From positions 1-33,659 of the forward strand of contig JSYX01000383.1 in assembly GCA_000787465.1 (NCBI GenBank): DNA of 33,659 nt, written 5' to 3'. Shown here piece by piece: positions 12,164 to 22,329 of the stretch (positions within the stretch are counted from its first letter, which is position 1; each line of letters opens with the position of its first letter). Both the position numbers and the translations under genes were made by a program. Origin of the DNA: Thermomucor indicae-seudaticae. Its lineage: Eukaryota > Mucoromycota > Mucoromycetes > Mucorales > Lichtheimiaceae. The notes under the pieces were generated by a model. The model ran no database searches. It worked only from the letters and a program-made list of their open reading frames with translations, and had not been told where the DNA came from.

Positions 12164-12347
12164 GTTCGGATCCTCACATCTGTGCCCCAAAGGATTATAT
12201 TGCCTCACATACGAAGATGTGGGTCACGCAAGCGCCCAGGAAGTTTGGAAGTGGCTAAATTCAATGCTGGATCCGAAGACCACTGGCGCAGGTTTTCCAC
12301 CCAACTATGAAGACGGTTGCGACTCAGAGGCTTACAATCATACTTAG
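12164..12347 (+). other. protein-like orphan exon
   Basis: Preceded by a CAG acceptor at 12161-12163, this frame reads about 60 aa to a TAG. It includes CPKGLYCLTYEDVGH, WKWLNSMLDPKTTGAG and FPPNYEDGCDSE. The composition is typical of a structured protein and unlike the shadow frames around it, and C-x5-C followed by H hints at a metal site. No upstream or downstream exon could be tied to it and I do not recognise a family. It could be a gene relic or part of an unrecognised gene. Confidence 0.3.
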
Positions 12348-13262
12348 ATGATATGCTCCGCACGCTCCACCAGTGAACACACAACATGCTTTGGACGTCC
12401 CCTTCCTTTAAAAACAATAGCAATGAGCCAAGGCCGAGTCACGAGGTCCGTTTGTAAAGAAACATTGGGTGTAGCATTTGATGAAGAGAGAAGTGGAAGA
12501 AGAAGTAAGGAAAAGATTGGGAACTCCTCTGCAGATGATATGGATTGGAAGACATGACGCTCTAGGATCATATGGCAAACAAAGTAATTGTTGCAAGTTT
12601 GAGACCCGTCCCCGCTAACGCAAATTTGGGTGCATTCAAACTGGCTGAACTTTTTTCTCACACGCGTCACCTGGCCCGAAGATGTCGAGCATAGCAAAAG
12701 CTTCGTTACATAATACTATCAGGAAATCTCGCAACAATCGGTAAATGAGACATGAATCAGTCATCATTCTATGTGGATGAGCAAAGGAACTCTCAAGGAG
12801 TGAGATACGGGCAATCGTTACAAAGTACGGGAAAGACCTTCCCCGTGGGCGTAGAATCAGCGCGGCGCGAACTTACTGGTCAATGTAAACAAAGGCTCGT
12901 GAACTTCCGAGCTTCCGAGCTTGCATGTGTGTGACTAATAGAAGCAGCTACTTGATACGATGCTGAATCTAACCGGAAACCGGACATACCCACATCTAAA
13001 GAAGTGAACTGAACAGGAAGGCCTTGAAAATGTCTGAAAAGTCCTAATGCAAGAACGCTCATTGTTAGGAAGACTTCTATGATTACTTCAAGGCCATTTG
13101 GTGTGTTCGGTTTACTGATGACAATGGGTGCTACTATACCTAGCAGACTCACGCCCTGAAGCGGTCAAGAGGATCAAGGATCAACGGTATTTTGTATTCA
13201 AATATGGATAAGTTTCCGGGTAGGGTTCCAAAAAGCAAAGCAGAGCACAGCCAAACCGGAAT

Positions 13263-13477
13263 CTGCTCTGGTGTGCTCTGGTTTGCTTCGGTTTGTTTTG
13301 GTTTGCGACTGTAATCGTTCAGAGAAAGGTTTTTAGTTTTTTTTTTCTCAAGAAACTTTCTATTGGTTCCCTCTTGCCCCTTCCCCAAACATTATTTTCT
13401 CTGTACAAACATCCACGCGATTAATGCATTCCTTTACCACATTTCGGGGTCTCAAAGACTGGAGCACACCAGAGCAG
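13263..13477. repeat. 16-bp perfect inverted repeat around 183 bp
   Basis: CTGCTCTGGTGTGCTC at 13263-13278 is the exact reverse complement of 13462-13477. The left arm lies in a patch of degenerate 10-mers (CTCTGGT, TTCGGTT, TTTTGGT). It could be the ends of a small non-autonomous element or chance within low-complexity sequence; no target-site duplication was found. Confidence 0.55.
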
Positions 13478-13734
13478 AACTAGAGACCAGAGCTCTGTTC
13501 GGACCCCTATTCCCCGGGTTCATTCTTGGCCAGTATTAATGCACCTGATGACCAACCTTTTTCTCCCTTAGAGAGCATTATAATCAAGGTATCTTATTAT
13601 TACTGTAATAGCAGTTGGCTAAAGTTAGCAAGGGCTTCTACGAGAATAGGTAGAATGGTGATCAGATGATTAGGTATTCCTTAGCGACATGTCAAAAGTG
13701 TTCATAGCTAGTATTCCTTTTTAAGATTTTTTCT

Positions 13735-13890
13735 TCATTGTAGTCTTTCGTTGCTGATATCCAGTTCTCTCAAAAGGAGATCAACGTCCCTGTTGGCCTC
13801 CGGCTGAATGGCTGTATTCGTAACTGCGCGCGAATGCGCAATGCACCCACAACCTGGAAGTGTCATGCACTCCTTGTGGCTGCTATGCAG
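13735..13890 (-). other. protein-like C-terminal remnant
   Basis: On the minus strand this frame reads through KECMTLPGCGCIAHSRAV and then PEANRDVDLLLRELDISN to a TGA at 13737-13735. The last 30 residues look like a genuine protein tail. The upstream part runs into the duplicated block that starts near 13864, so its 5' end is lost or was replaced. Not recognised. Confidence 0.3.
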
Positions 13891-14993
13891 CTTCCATTTC
13901 CGGGGTCCATCAAGTATTCCATGGGCGTTTGATCAGTTCTATGGTCTGTAGCAGTCAAGGGTAAAATCGCACACTACACAACATTGGTCTATCTACGTTG
14001 CCCGCTCAGTAGGTTGCTTAAGGAAATAGTGGACTACTTGCTGCCGCGGTACGGGTCTCAATGTCAGCAAGATGATCATAAAGCACTAGGAAGGTAACTG
14101 TTCGCTTTTTCGTGTACATATATAGCAATACTCCGAGAAGAGCAATATCTAATAGCGTTTTCTTTGGAATAAATGGCCTTGGAGGACCCATAAATTGGAA
14201 TATTTTCTGTACTCGTAAACAGGTTTTGTGAATAAAGAATTGTAGCAACCTACTATGCGGGCGAAACTCTAATTTCGTACCTATTCAAGTCACACGCGCA
14301 ACCCTTTTTAAAGCTCGCTGCACAATTGAATTTACTTTCGACCTTTTCTCCCTTTCTCAAACAACGACATGCTCAACAAGTCCACTAAGCGCAAGCTCAC
14401 AGCAAAACCCAGCACTGTCGATGGTCCCGCCGACTGCGATCGCAGCGAACATTCCGACTCTGAAGACCAAGAACTTGGTCCTAGCAAAAAACGCCATACA
14501 CTGTCCGACTCGTCCAATGCTCCTCCAGTGCCAAGCCTTTCTGCGTCATTGGGCATTCCTAAAAACTACGACGCAAAGGCTGCACTAAGTAAAAAGTTCA
14601 AAGTGCCGTACCTTGCCGGGGCAGCTCCGGCTCCCACTGACAATTTTGCTTTGCGGCGCACGCTGGGAATGCGACGACGAAACCCAGCAAGAAGTGCTGT
14701 ATATGACGCTGATGCTGAAGATGCCATCACGTTATGGAGCCCAGAGGAGGACGAGGGCGAAACGGAAGAGAAGCCGAATGACGAGGAACCGCAGCAACAG
14801 AAGAGAAGCAGGCACAAGATTGGTGGCGGGGGAAGTCGTTAGCAGAAGTACTTGGTCTGAGGAGGGAGGAACGGAAGAAGGTGCCTGTGGTTGTCGACCC
14901 GATACTTGCCAAGGTGTTGCGCCCCCATCAGGTGGAGGGTTTGAAGTTTTTGTTTAAGTGCACGACGGGAAAGGTGCTGCCTACTGCATTTGG
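13864..14993 (+). repeat. duplicated RAD54 5' block, copy 1
   Basis: Aligns by eye with 20018-21030 in the same orientation. Shared landmarks include TTGGTCTATCTACGTTGCC, TACGGGTCTCA, a minus-strand tail ending in LFP-stop, and the RAD54 exon 1 coding sequence through GQ/KVL..AF. Homology ends at the exon 1/intron 1 boundary (14993). The block also contains the small minus-strand frame at 14018-14191. Confidence 0.88.
14018..14191 (-). CDS. small putative one-pass membrane protein divergent from RAD54
   Basis: 57-aa frame starting MGPPRPFIPKKTLLDIALLG, with one hydrophobic segment (about residues 12-24), a basic TKKR turn and a polar tail. The second copy (near 20166-20330) keeps PRPFIPTKT and ETRTAAGS, but there the start codon and part of the membrane segment are lost. 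The matched tail in both copies (ETRTAA...LFP-stop) suggests this was once coding. It shares an upstream region with RAD54. A small mitochondrial membrane subunit is possible, but I do not recognise the family. Confidence 0.35.
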   Translation of the reverse strand: MGPPRPFIPKKTLLDIALLGVLLYMYTKKRTVTFLVLYDHLADIETRTAAASSPLFP

Positions 14994-17467
14994 GTATGAC
15001 TATAGAACAAGAGATCACCACAATCCGGCTTTCTGACATTAGATTATAGATGCATCATGGCTGATGAGATGGGGCTTGGCAAAACAGTATGTAGGCCATG
15101 GCTTTTATGCATATTCATGTACGAACTCCTATTCACTGAATTAACGTGCCGACATTGTAGCTGCAATGCATCTCCCTCGTTTGGACATTGCTGCGGCAGT
15201 CTGGTGAAGCAGGGAAGCCGACCATCGAAAAAGCAATCATAGCTTGCCCCTCAAGTATAGTACAAAATTGGGCAAATGAAATAGGTAATTATACTTTTTA
15301 ATTCATAGTTGCGTATCTGCTGACTGTACGTGCTGTAGTCAAATGGCTCGGTGAAGCTCGTGTGCGCCCATTAATTCTTGACAACACTGGAAGTAAGGAA
15401 AAATAAGTGCGGTAAAGCAGTGGGCCGCGGCGCAGGGGCAAATTGTGAATCCAGGTATGGTACATAAACATCTATTGAGTCGCTTGTATACTAATCAATG
15501 CTGCAGTGATGATCGTGTCTTACGAAACATTACGATCGTATACCAAGTATCTAAAGAATGCATCCATCGGACTTCTTCTTTGCGATGAGGGCCACAGATT
15601 GAAGAATAGAAGTATATGCTAATGCTAGTCTATTTTGCAGTTAACTGAGCTGATGTATTGATTTTCATCTTTTAGCGTCATTACTGTTCCAAAAGTTGAG
15701 CAGTCGACCGGTTAAACGACGGGTCATTCTTTCCGGAACGCCAATCCAAGTAAGTATATCATACCGGTATTATCTAACTTGTACTAACCATATGATGATA
15801 GAATGACCTCAGCGAATACTACGCGCTGCTTGACTTTGTCAATCCCGGTCTACTAGGAACTCCCAATGAATTTCGCAGGAAATTTGAGAATCCTATCTTA
15901 CGAGGTCGAGATGCTGATGCAACAGAGAATGAACGTCAAATAAGTGACGAAAAAATCGCCGAGTTCTGGGGCATTGTGTCAAAATTTACCATCAGAAGGA
16001 CAAACGATATCCTCGCGAAATACCGTATGTACTCTATATATGCAAGTAACGCACAGTTGAATAATTGAGCTGGGTATATTACAGTTCCTACCAAATACAA
16101 ACACGTGGTTTTCTGCAAGCTCGCGCCACTTCAGCTCAGTCTATACAATGTCTTCCTGAATTCACCGGAAACGAAAAAATTACTGCGCGGTCAGGGAGTC
16201 AACCGCTTAAGGTACGTAGCCAAGATGAAGTGTCAACAAATCACTTGTCGCTTACTTATTATATGCTTAGGCAATCACTATGCTGAAGAAATTATGCAAT
16301 CATCCTGGCCTTTTGAATTTACCACAAGAACTGGAAGGATCCGAAGATGTCCTCCCGGATGGCTATGGCTCAAAGGACCGTCATAGAACAGTCAACCCGA
16401 GCTACTCTGGCAAATTTATGGTGTTGGAAAGGTAAAGGAAAACGCCGGGATCATAGGAAAAATTCAAGAAACTGACTTCCATTACAGGATGCTTGCTGAA
16501 ATCAAAAGAGATTCGTCTGATAAAATCGTTATCGTCAGCAATTATACCCAGACGCTGGACCTCATTCAGGCCTTTTGTCGACAGAAAAAGTAAGTGCGAC
16601 GAACATTTACAGCAACGACGATGCTAACTTCTGTTCAAAGATATGGAGTTCTACGATTAGATGGAACTATGACGAACCAAAAACGTCAAAAGCTTGTTAA
16701 TAGGTTCAACGACCCTGAAGGAGGAGCATTTGTTTTCTTATTAAGCAGCAAAGCCGGTGGGTGCGGTCTGAACTTGATAGGAGCAAGTCGTCTGGTGCTC
16801 TATGACCCAGGTATATGAAGAAACTAGCTAGTACGTGCACAATTTGACCCCCTTGTCCTGCTATTAGACTGGAATCCAGCAGCGGACCAGCAGGCTCTGG
16901 CTCGCATATGGCGGGATGGTCAAAAGAAAGACTGTAAGCACTAGATCTCTGAACTCTTCGTCTCTTTAACCCACTAAGCACAAATTTTAGGTTTCATATA
17001 CAGATTTATCGCGTCTGGGACGATCGAAGAAAAGATTTTTCAGCGGCAATCACACAAGCAATCAATCTCCAACTGCGTAGTGGATGAGGCCACGGAGATG
17101 GAGCGCCACTTTTCTGTCGCAGACATGCGACAGCTGTTTCAGCTGAATACGGAAAGTGAATGTGAAACGCACGACACCTTTAAGTGTGAGTTTTGCGCAT
17201 ATACTTGAAGACGCCACGATGCTCATTTTTGTCCTCTAGGCAAGCGCTGCATACAGGGAAAGCAATTTCAGAAGGCAGACGTGATGCAATACGGAGACGT
17301 TAGCAGGTAGGATGCAAGATTTCGACGTGTTCACTTCTTAAGCTAACAGTAACAATAGTTGGGACCATTACGACAAAGAGATGCTGCGGTTACCAGATCC
17401 GATGCTGAAGGAAGCCGGAAAAGGAATTGTTTCATACGTTTTCGAGTATATCTCGCGTCTTAACTAG
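14369..17467 (+). pseudogene. RAD54: RAD54-type SNF2 recombination translocase, frame broken at three points
   Basis: Swi2/Snf2 ATPase that works with Rad51 in homologous recombination. Fifteen exons: 14369-14993, 15050-15086, 15161-15284, 15339-15454, 15507-15611, 15676-15749, 15802-16024, 16085-16211, 16271-16431, 16488-16589, 16641-16810, 16868-16933, 16991-17185, 17240-17306, 17359-17467. Motifs: [103 protein letters not shown], then IYRFIASGTIEEKIFQRQSHK and SNCVVDE. Each break lacks one base: the five-G run at 14828-14832 (the second copy keeps frame here), the five-A run at 15399-15403, and the exon 8/9 junction (16211/16271), where AG|GCAATC should supply one more G. Otherwise every splice site and motif is in place. 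So it is either a very young pseudogene or, less likely, an active gene with assembly errors. Confidence 0.9.
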
Positions 17468-17590
17468 TTCAGTTTTACAACCAGTGAGGCGAAAGCACGT
17501 TGGAAAAATTTTTCCTCCACACGCTTTTGTATTTTTCAGCGTAGCATCTACTTATTGCTTTCTGACTCTCTGCCTTCTCTGTTTTTTCTG

Positions 17591-17650
17591 TCTTTCTCTC
17601 TCTCTATATATATCTCTATAGGTATATATATATATATATATGTATATATT
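17591..17650. repeat. (CT)n/(TA)n microsatellite
   Basis: A CT-rich tract runs into alternating TA with small interruptions, about 120 bp after the RAD54 stop. Simple sequence in the 3' flank. Confidence 0.85.
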
Positions 17651-17913
17651 AAATCACGCTTTCTGAAGCTCGTGGAATATCCATGTAGACGTGACGACGG
17701 GCGGTGGTTTTCGAAGGATAATATTTGATCAGACACGGACCAAGTCCTTGTCTCGCAAGGACCCAGCGGCACTGGTTATGTAACGAGATATTTTTCTAAG
17801 TAAATATCGATATTTACCAGCTCTTGCGTGTGTATGATAACAGGACTACGACAATGCTAAAGTGTTTGGCTGAGATAATCCCATGTAGAGGCCTGAATGG
17901 AAGAGCTCCCAGC

Positions 17914-18268
17914 CTTTCACATGCGGTTTCCCGACGATAAGGAGAAGGTCGGACATAACGTGCCACAAACGCCACCTTTCATAATGGCAGAAACAGGAGC
18001 TTCACTCTAACTAACTTCTTTTCTTCCATTCAGATCTATCCTTCTCGACGAGGAGGGCGTTACCCAAAATTGGAGAATCAAGGTGCAGCAATTCTCAGTT
18101 TCATCTTTTCACATGCAATTTTTCGACGATAAGCCCAAGGTCGAATAAAACGCGCCATCAACGGCACGGTACAAAATGTCAGAAACAAGAGCATCCATTC
18201 GTGTATAGTCTTATCGATGAGGAAGGCGTTACCCAAAATTGTAAAATCAAAGCACAGCAAGTTCCCCG
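17914..18268 (+). repeat. degenerate tandem duplication of a ~190-bp coding-like unit
   Basis: Two adjacent units (about 17914-18104 and 18105-18268) share TTTCACATGC, TTCGACGATAAG/CCCGACGATAAG, ATGGCAGAAACA/ATGTCAGAAACA, GACGAGGAGGGCG/GATGAGGAAGGCG and TTACCCAAAATTG. Unit 1 reads FHMRFPDDKEKVGHNVP and unit 2 reads FHMQFFDDKPKVE then a stop. LLDEEGVTQNW in unit 1 matches LIDEEGVTQNC in unit 2. Both need frame changes to read through. The parent protein is not recognised. Confidence 0.65.
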
Positions 18269-18944
18269 TGTATGCGTTTTCGGATTACTAGAAAATGACC
18301 GACGTTGCTTGGGCGTCACGATATCCGTGAAGAGCAGCCCGCAGTGTTCCCATACAGGTTCGCCAGGCGTTGAGTGACAGTCCAGCGTCTTGTTACCGTT
18401 ATTTGTCGGAACAGCCAACTGGTTCATGGTCACTATCGAGGGGACTGCAGGCTTTGGGCCATGCACCGTTAATATCTGCTTCCAGGCCTGGATCAAACAA
18501 GCGTACAAATCAGCTCGCGACCGAGGACCTCAGGGATAATTTGAGCGGTCTATCAAACTGGTTTCAATACATGATATCGTCTGCCGTCAAAGGATGCTAG
18601 ACAAGAAACCTTTGGACGACTTGAATAGAAAATGTATTTTCTGGTCAGTGGTCAAAGTAGACTGATTGGCACTGCATATCCCAGACACGTACCATGACTC
18701 AACTTTCGAAATCTTAGCTTTAAATGCGGACCAGTCGGCCATCCCTATTGCTGAATAGTTTTTGTAATTCATTAAGACAGGGATCCACTCGCACAGTCAG
18801 CCTAGAAAAACCGGCTGATGATGTGGTTATGATTCAGTTAAGAGAAACAGAGAACGTATGTGGGTAAAAAACAAGAGGAGAGAGCGAAAAATTTTAATTG
18901 AATGTCGAGCAATACTAGTAGTGATGGGGTTCGCTGGACCATTG

Positions 18945-19885
18945 TAGCCGATAGCAACACCACTTTCGTCAAATGGAAGCTCCAAAAACGGATGTCATAG
19001 TGCTTCGCGCGGCGTTATTCGCCGTTAGGGATCATAGGTCAACATCCTTGTAACAAGGTCCAGGAAGCGGAGATGATAGAAGTTATTGGGCAGAATCTCT
19101 TCTTTGATTGGCTGGACTTCTTTCTCAAAGATCGTGAGGTCCATGGAAGTTGTGGTTGGTGTTGGCGTTGGGAACCGCATCTTCCCATCTTGATCGAAAT
19201 AAATACGCTTGCGCTGGAGGACTTAGCTTTTGGACCAGGTGCGATGGGACGGCACCAAGAACCTCCTCCATCATGGCCAAGTGTTCTACGTCTTCCTGGG
19301 TCATAAATAGCATGTCGCCTGTAAATAGTTCGTACGAGACACAGCCCACAGACCACAGACCACATGTCTGCAGGGAAAGTATCAGCCGGTCCTCAGAATA
19401 GCATCAGGTTTCCGGTAATGGCGCGTCGTGATCAACGACTGATGATGTTTATGTTCAAATTTTGCCGATCTAAAGCAAAGTAACTGGATATCTGTTTTTA
19501 TCCAGTACTTTTTTCTTGTGAACTATGATACATTCAGATGGGCATAATGTCTAAGGAAGTGTACTGTCTTTTGCTCTACTTACAGATTCCCCGTGTTCTG
19601 TGTCTTGGTTGTCAATTAAACGCGTCTGACTCGTATTACTGACAAAGATCATGCTTTCTCGCTTGATGTCCGTATGAATCAATTTCCAATCGTGCAGATC
19701 TAATTATTATCCAATCAATGAGTGTTGTAGATATTCTACCCAGTAGAGGAAGCGGGGACACACATGCTACACACCGTCACAACTGGTACACCATGTCTTG
19801 AACACCTTTGAGTGCAAAACGTTGATAATCATTGTCGAGCAAAAATCAAAGCCGGTCTCATCGAAGATGTCGAAAATTAGCAAAG
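18945..19885 (-). pseudogene. dead LAMMER/CLK-family protein kinase
   Basis: Minus-strand pieces in the right order for a LAMMER dual-specificity kinase (Kns1/Lkh1/CLK), which phosphorylates SR-type proteins. They are LIFDIFDETGFDF (about 19880), DNDYQRFAL...VYQL-stop, the catalytic loop LIHTDIKRES (about 19675, family HTDLKPEN), TTRHYRKPDAIL (about 19410, family STRHYRAPE), CVSYELFTGDMLFMTQ and the signature EHLAMMEEVLG (about 19290), and FLDLVTRMLTYDP-stop-RRITPREAL-stop-HPF. Breaks seen: TAA at 19025-19027, TGA at 18995-18997, a stop after VYQL, a 7-bp tandem repeat (19346-19364) that shifts frame at DMWSV, and a shift after LFRS. The catalytic Asn is replaced by Ser and the APE motif is lost. 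Confidence 0.85.
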
Positions 19886-20017
19886 CCAGTTTCAAAAGAA
19901 ACTTTGGGCGTTCTGTACTCCGAGGACCTGCATCGCTTTAAAACCAGTTAATGATGAGAGCTGTGGAAGTTATATATGTTCTATCGATGGAGACTCCACA
20001 GAGCTCAATCAAGAGGC

Positions 20018-21030
20018 TCTCATGCGCTCCTCGTGGCTCCTATGCACCTTTCATCCATCAAGTTTTCCATGGTAGTCCAATCGGTTCTATGATCTGTAGC
20101 ACGCGACTGTAGAATTGCACATTACACAGCATTGGTCTATCTACGTTGCCAGCTTAGTATGTTGGTTAAGGAAATAGCCGTCTACTTCCTGCTGCTGTAC
20201 GGGTCTCAGTTTCAGCAGGATGATAATAAAGTACTAGGACAATAACCGCAACCTTTGGTGTAGCTATATAGCAATATCGTTTTCGTTGGAATAAACGGCC
20301 TTGGTAGACCGAGAAAGTGGAATATTTTCTGTATTCCTGAACGCGCTTTGTGACTATTTCTAATTTCAGACCCATTCAAGCCAGACGCGTAACCCTCTTT
20401 CTCCCTTTTTTACATTTGTCAAAAAACCGACGTGCTTCCCAAACGACGAACATCCTTACACAATCAGCACAAAAACGCGACGGAAGTTCAACAAATTTCG
20501 TAAGCGGAAGCGCACAGTAGTGTTCCGCGCAGGACGCTCAGGACGGGACGGGAATCAGGAATATTCCGTCCTGAGTCGGAACCTTAGCGCAGGAGTACCA
20601 GATTATACTGTTGAAAGCGCTGAGGACTTTCAGGACCAAGACGCTGGTCCCAGCAAAAGACGTCGTGCGCTACCCGACTCTTCCAATGCTCCTCCCGCGC
20701 GTCCTGACGGAAGCCAGCGAAGAGAACGTCATATGATGCTGGTGCGGTAGACACCATCGTCTTGCGGGACTCAAAGGAGGACAGCGAAGAAACGGAAAAG
20801 AAAATCAAATGATGAAGGCGATCAGCAGCAACAGAACAGGAGCATCCACAGAACTGGTGGGCGGGGCAGATCATTGCCAGAGATCCGCGGTCTGAAGAGG
20901 GAGGAATGCAGAAAGGTCCCTGTAGTTGTGTGGGACCCGATGCTCGCCAAGGCGTTGCGGCCCCATCAGGTGGAAGGCTTGAAGTTTCTGTTCAAGTGTA
21001 CAACGGGCCAAGTGCTGGTCAGCGCATTTG
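20018..21030 (+). repeat. duplicated RAD54 5' block, copy 2
   Basis: Direct-orientation partner of 13864-14993. Begins at CATGCGCTCC next to the LAMMER relic and ends where RAD54 exon 1 ends in copy 1. It has several internal deletions relative to copy 1, including in the small minus-strand frame and in the middle of RAD54 exon 1. Confidence 0.88.
20490..21030 (+). pseudogene. truncated RAD54 copy (exon 1 only)
   Basis: Coding homology to RAD54 exon 1: FRKRKRTV near the start, then DFQDQDAGPSKRRRALPDSS, then, after losing the middle of the exon, EVRKVPVVVWDPML-like sequence and RPHQVEGLKFLFKCTTG. There is no ATG at the expected place, the segment matching the LGMRRR region is missing, frames change, and nothing downstream resembles the ATPase motifs. 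Homology stops at GCATTTG, the exon 1/intron 1 border of the other copy. It keeps the frame across the place where the 14369 copy has lost a G, which identifies that site as a deletion. Confidence 0.85.
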
Positions 21031-22329
21031 TAGCGGACCACGTTCATTTCAAGGCCAGGATTTTCGCTGAGGCCTTGAAATTGACTGGCGTTGAAAGCTA
21101 ACTGGGTCCGTGCCTGGGATTAGAATGCGCAGCGCTTGACGCGCACTTGCACCATTGTTTGAACAATGACCTATTTCGCTTTTTTTCAACGCGTTATGAT
21201 AAAAGACGGATACTGTAGCTATTTACTCCCTAGGATGATAAAATCAGAATAAAAGCGATAGCGTTTTGGGGACCACCAAAAATCAGTTCTGTGGATCCAG
21301 TAGGATAAAGGTTTGGATAGAGAAAGTTTTTCTAAGACAAGCTACGTGCCTTCCCGGTATAGAACGCAGAGTAATTAGTATTGACTCTGTTTAATATATC
21401 CTCTTGTGTTTGTCATGCCAGCACCTTAGAATCGTATACACAGTCTCTTGTGTTACTAACCACAATTTCAGGATTCGTTCGCAACAAAGATGTAAATCAC
21501 GTTTCACGACACGGCCGTCCGCTATGCAACAATCTCTAAGTCAAAGGTATAAGGAGCTTTGTGCTCGCGCTTTCTGTGATCTCAATTGAAGTTGTCTCTC
21601 AGGCAAACTGAACAGCTGTAGAGGCCTCTTCCTGCCGTGTGGAAATTACTACCTTACAAAATTAAAAGCTTCTATGATAATTAACCTGGCTATACCTTTT
21701 CTTCGCATTGGGTCCTACCCCAAGGGGCCCAAGATAGATGGATAATAGTGCAGATATCTAAGCTGAACTGGCGTTTCGATGTGATGATCACTTTTCGGGT
21801 TCTCGTGGGCGATCGAGCGCTTACTGTATTCGAAAACTTTCCCGTACGAAGCCTTAATCACTTCAGTTAGCAGAGCAAGTTTGTGATAATATGACAGACA
21901 CAGTAGAGATCCAAAAGGAGGCTCACTCACGGCTGTTATTAACGGCATGTATTCTGTAAGCTTAATATGAACTTTGCGTCGCAGAATATTCTCACAGTGT
22001 ACTACTCCATAGCAATAGCCGGGCGTCAATTCGATTTTATTTGTCGGGATTTCACCCTTGAACGCTAACTCCCAGCGCCTGTGATAAATACCAATCGACT
22101 AAAACTTGGCTGTTCTTCCATCGATGGATCACTTTTGTTTTTGCATTGATGATGGATGGCCGGGACTCTGTGTCTGATCGAATGCACAGCACCCAATACC
22201 TTATTCGATGACTTGGACGGATCACTATGACTCATCCAGAGAAAATAGGGACTCCATAGCATACGTCTGTAGTAGCAGTTCTTCCTTGGGAACAATGATA
22301 TCACTATTCGGCCTTGAGCTATTTTTTAG
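21031..22329. other. stretch without a recognisable gene
   Basis: No supported gene. A minus-strand frame at 21715-22029 includes GYCYGVVHCENIL and KVHIKLTEY, faintly like a protein-kinase catalytic loop, but it is too degraded to name. By analogy with the left end, the 5' exons of the UBP8 relic would be expected here; I could not find them. Confidence 0.4.

Larger units (their letters stand above)
11242..13734. other. gene-poor stretch with protein-like remnants
   Basis: About 2.5 kb without a gene I can name. On the plus strand, 11990-12095 reads as a charged, protein-like stretch (VGDDETKEGTKRERL) and 12164-12347 as another (separate entry). On the minus strand, 12880-13152 is an open hydrophobic frame (for example GLEVIIEVFLTMSVLALG) with no clear family. 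Around 13240-13310 there are irregular copies of a GCTCTGGT/TTTGG motif. Inference: decayed gene remains within intergenic DNA. Confidence 0.4.
17468..18900. other. RAD54 3' flank and unassigned remnants
   Basis: No gene recognised. It contains the TA tract and a tandemly duplicated, protein-like unit (17914-18268, separate entry). Around 18180-18508 there is an open minus-strand frame of unclear value, and 18,300-18,600 keeps scattered open frames on both strands. Looks like decayed coding DNA. Confidence 0.4.
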
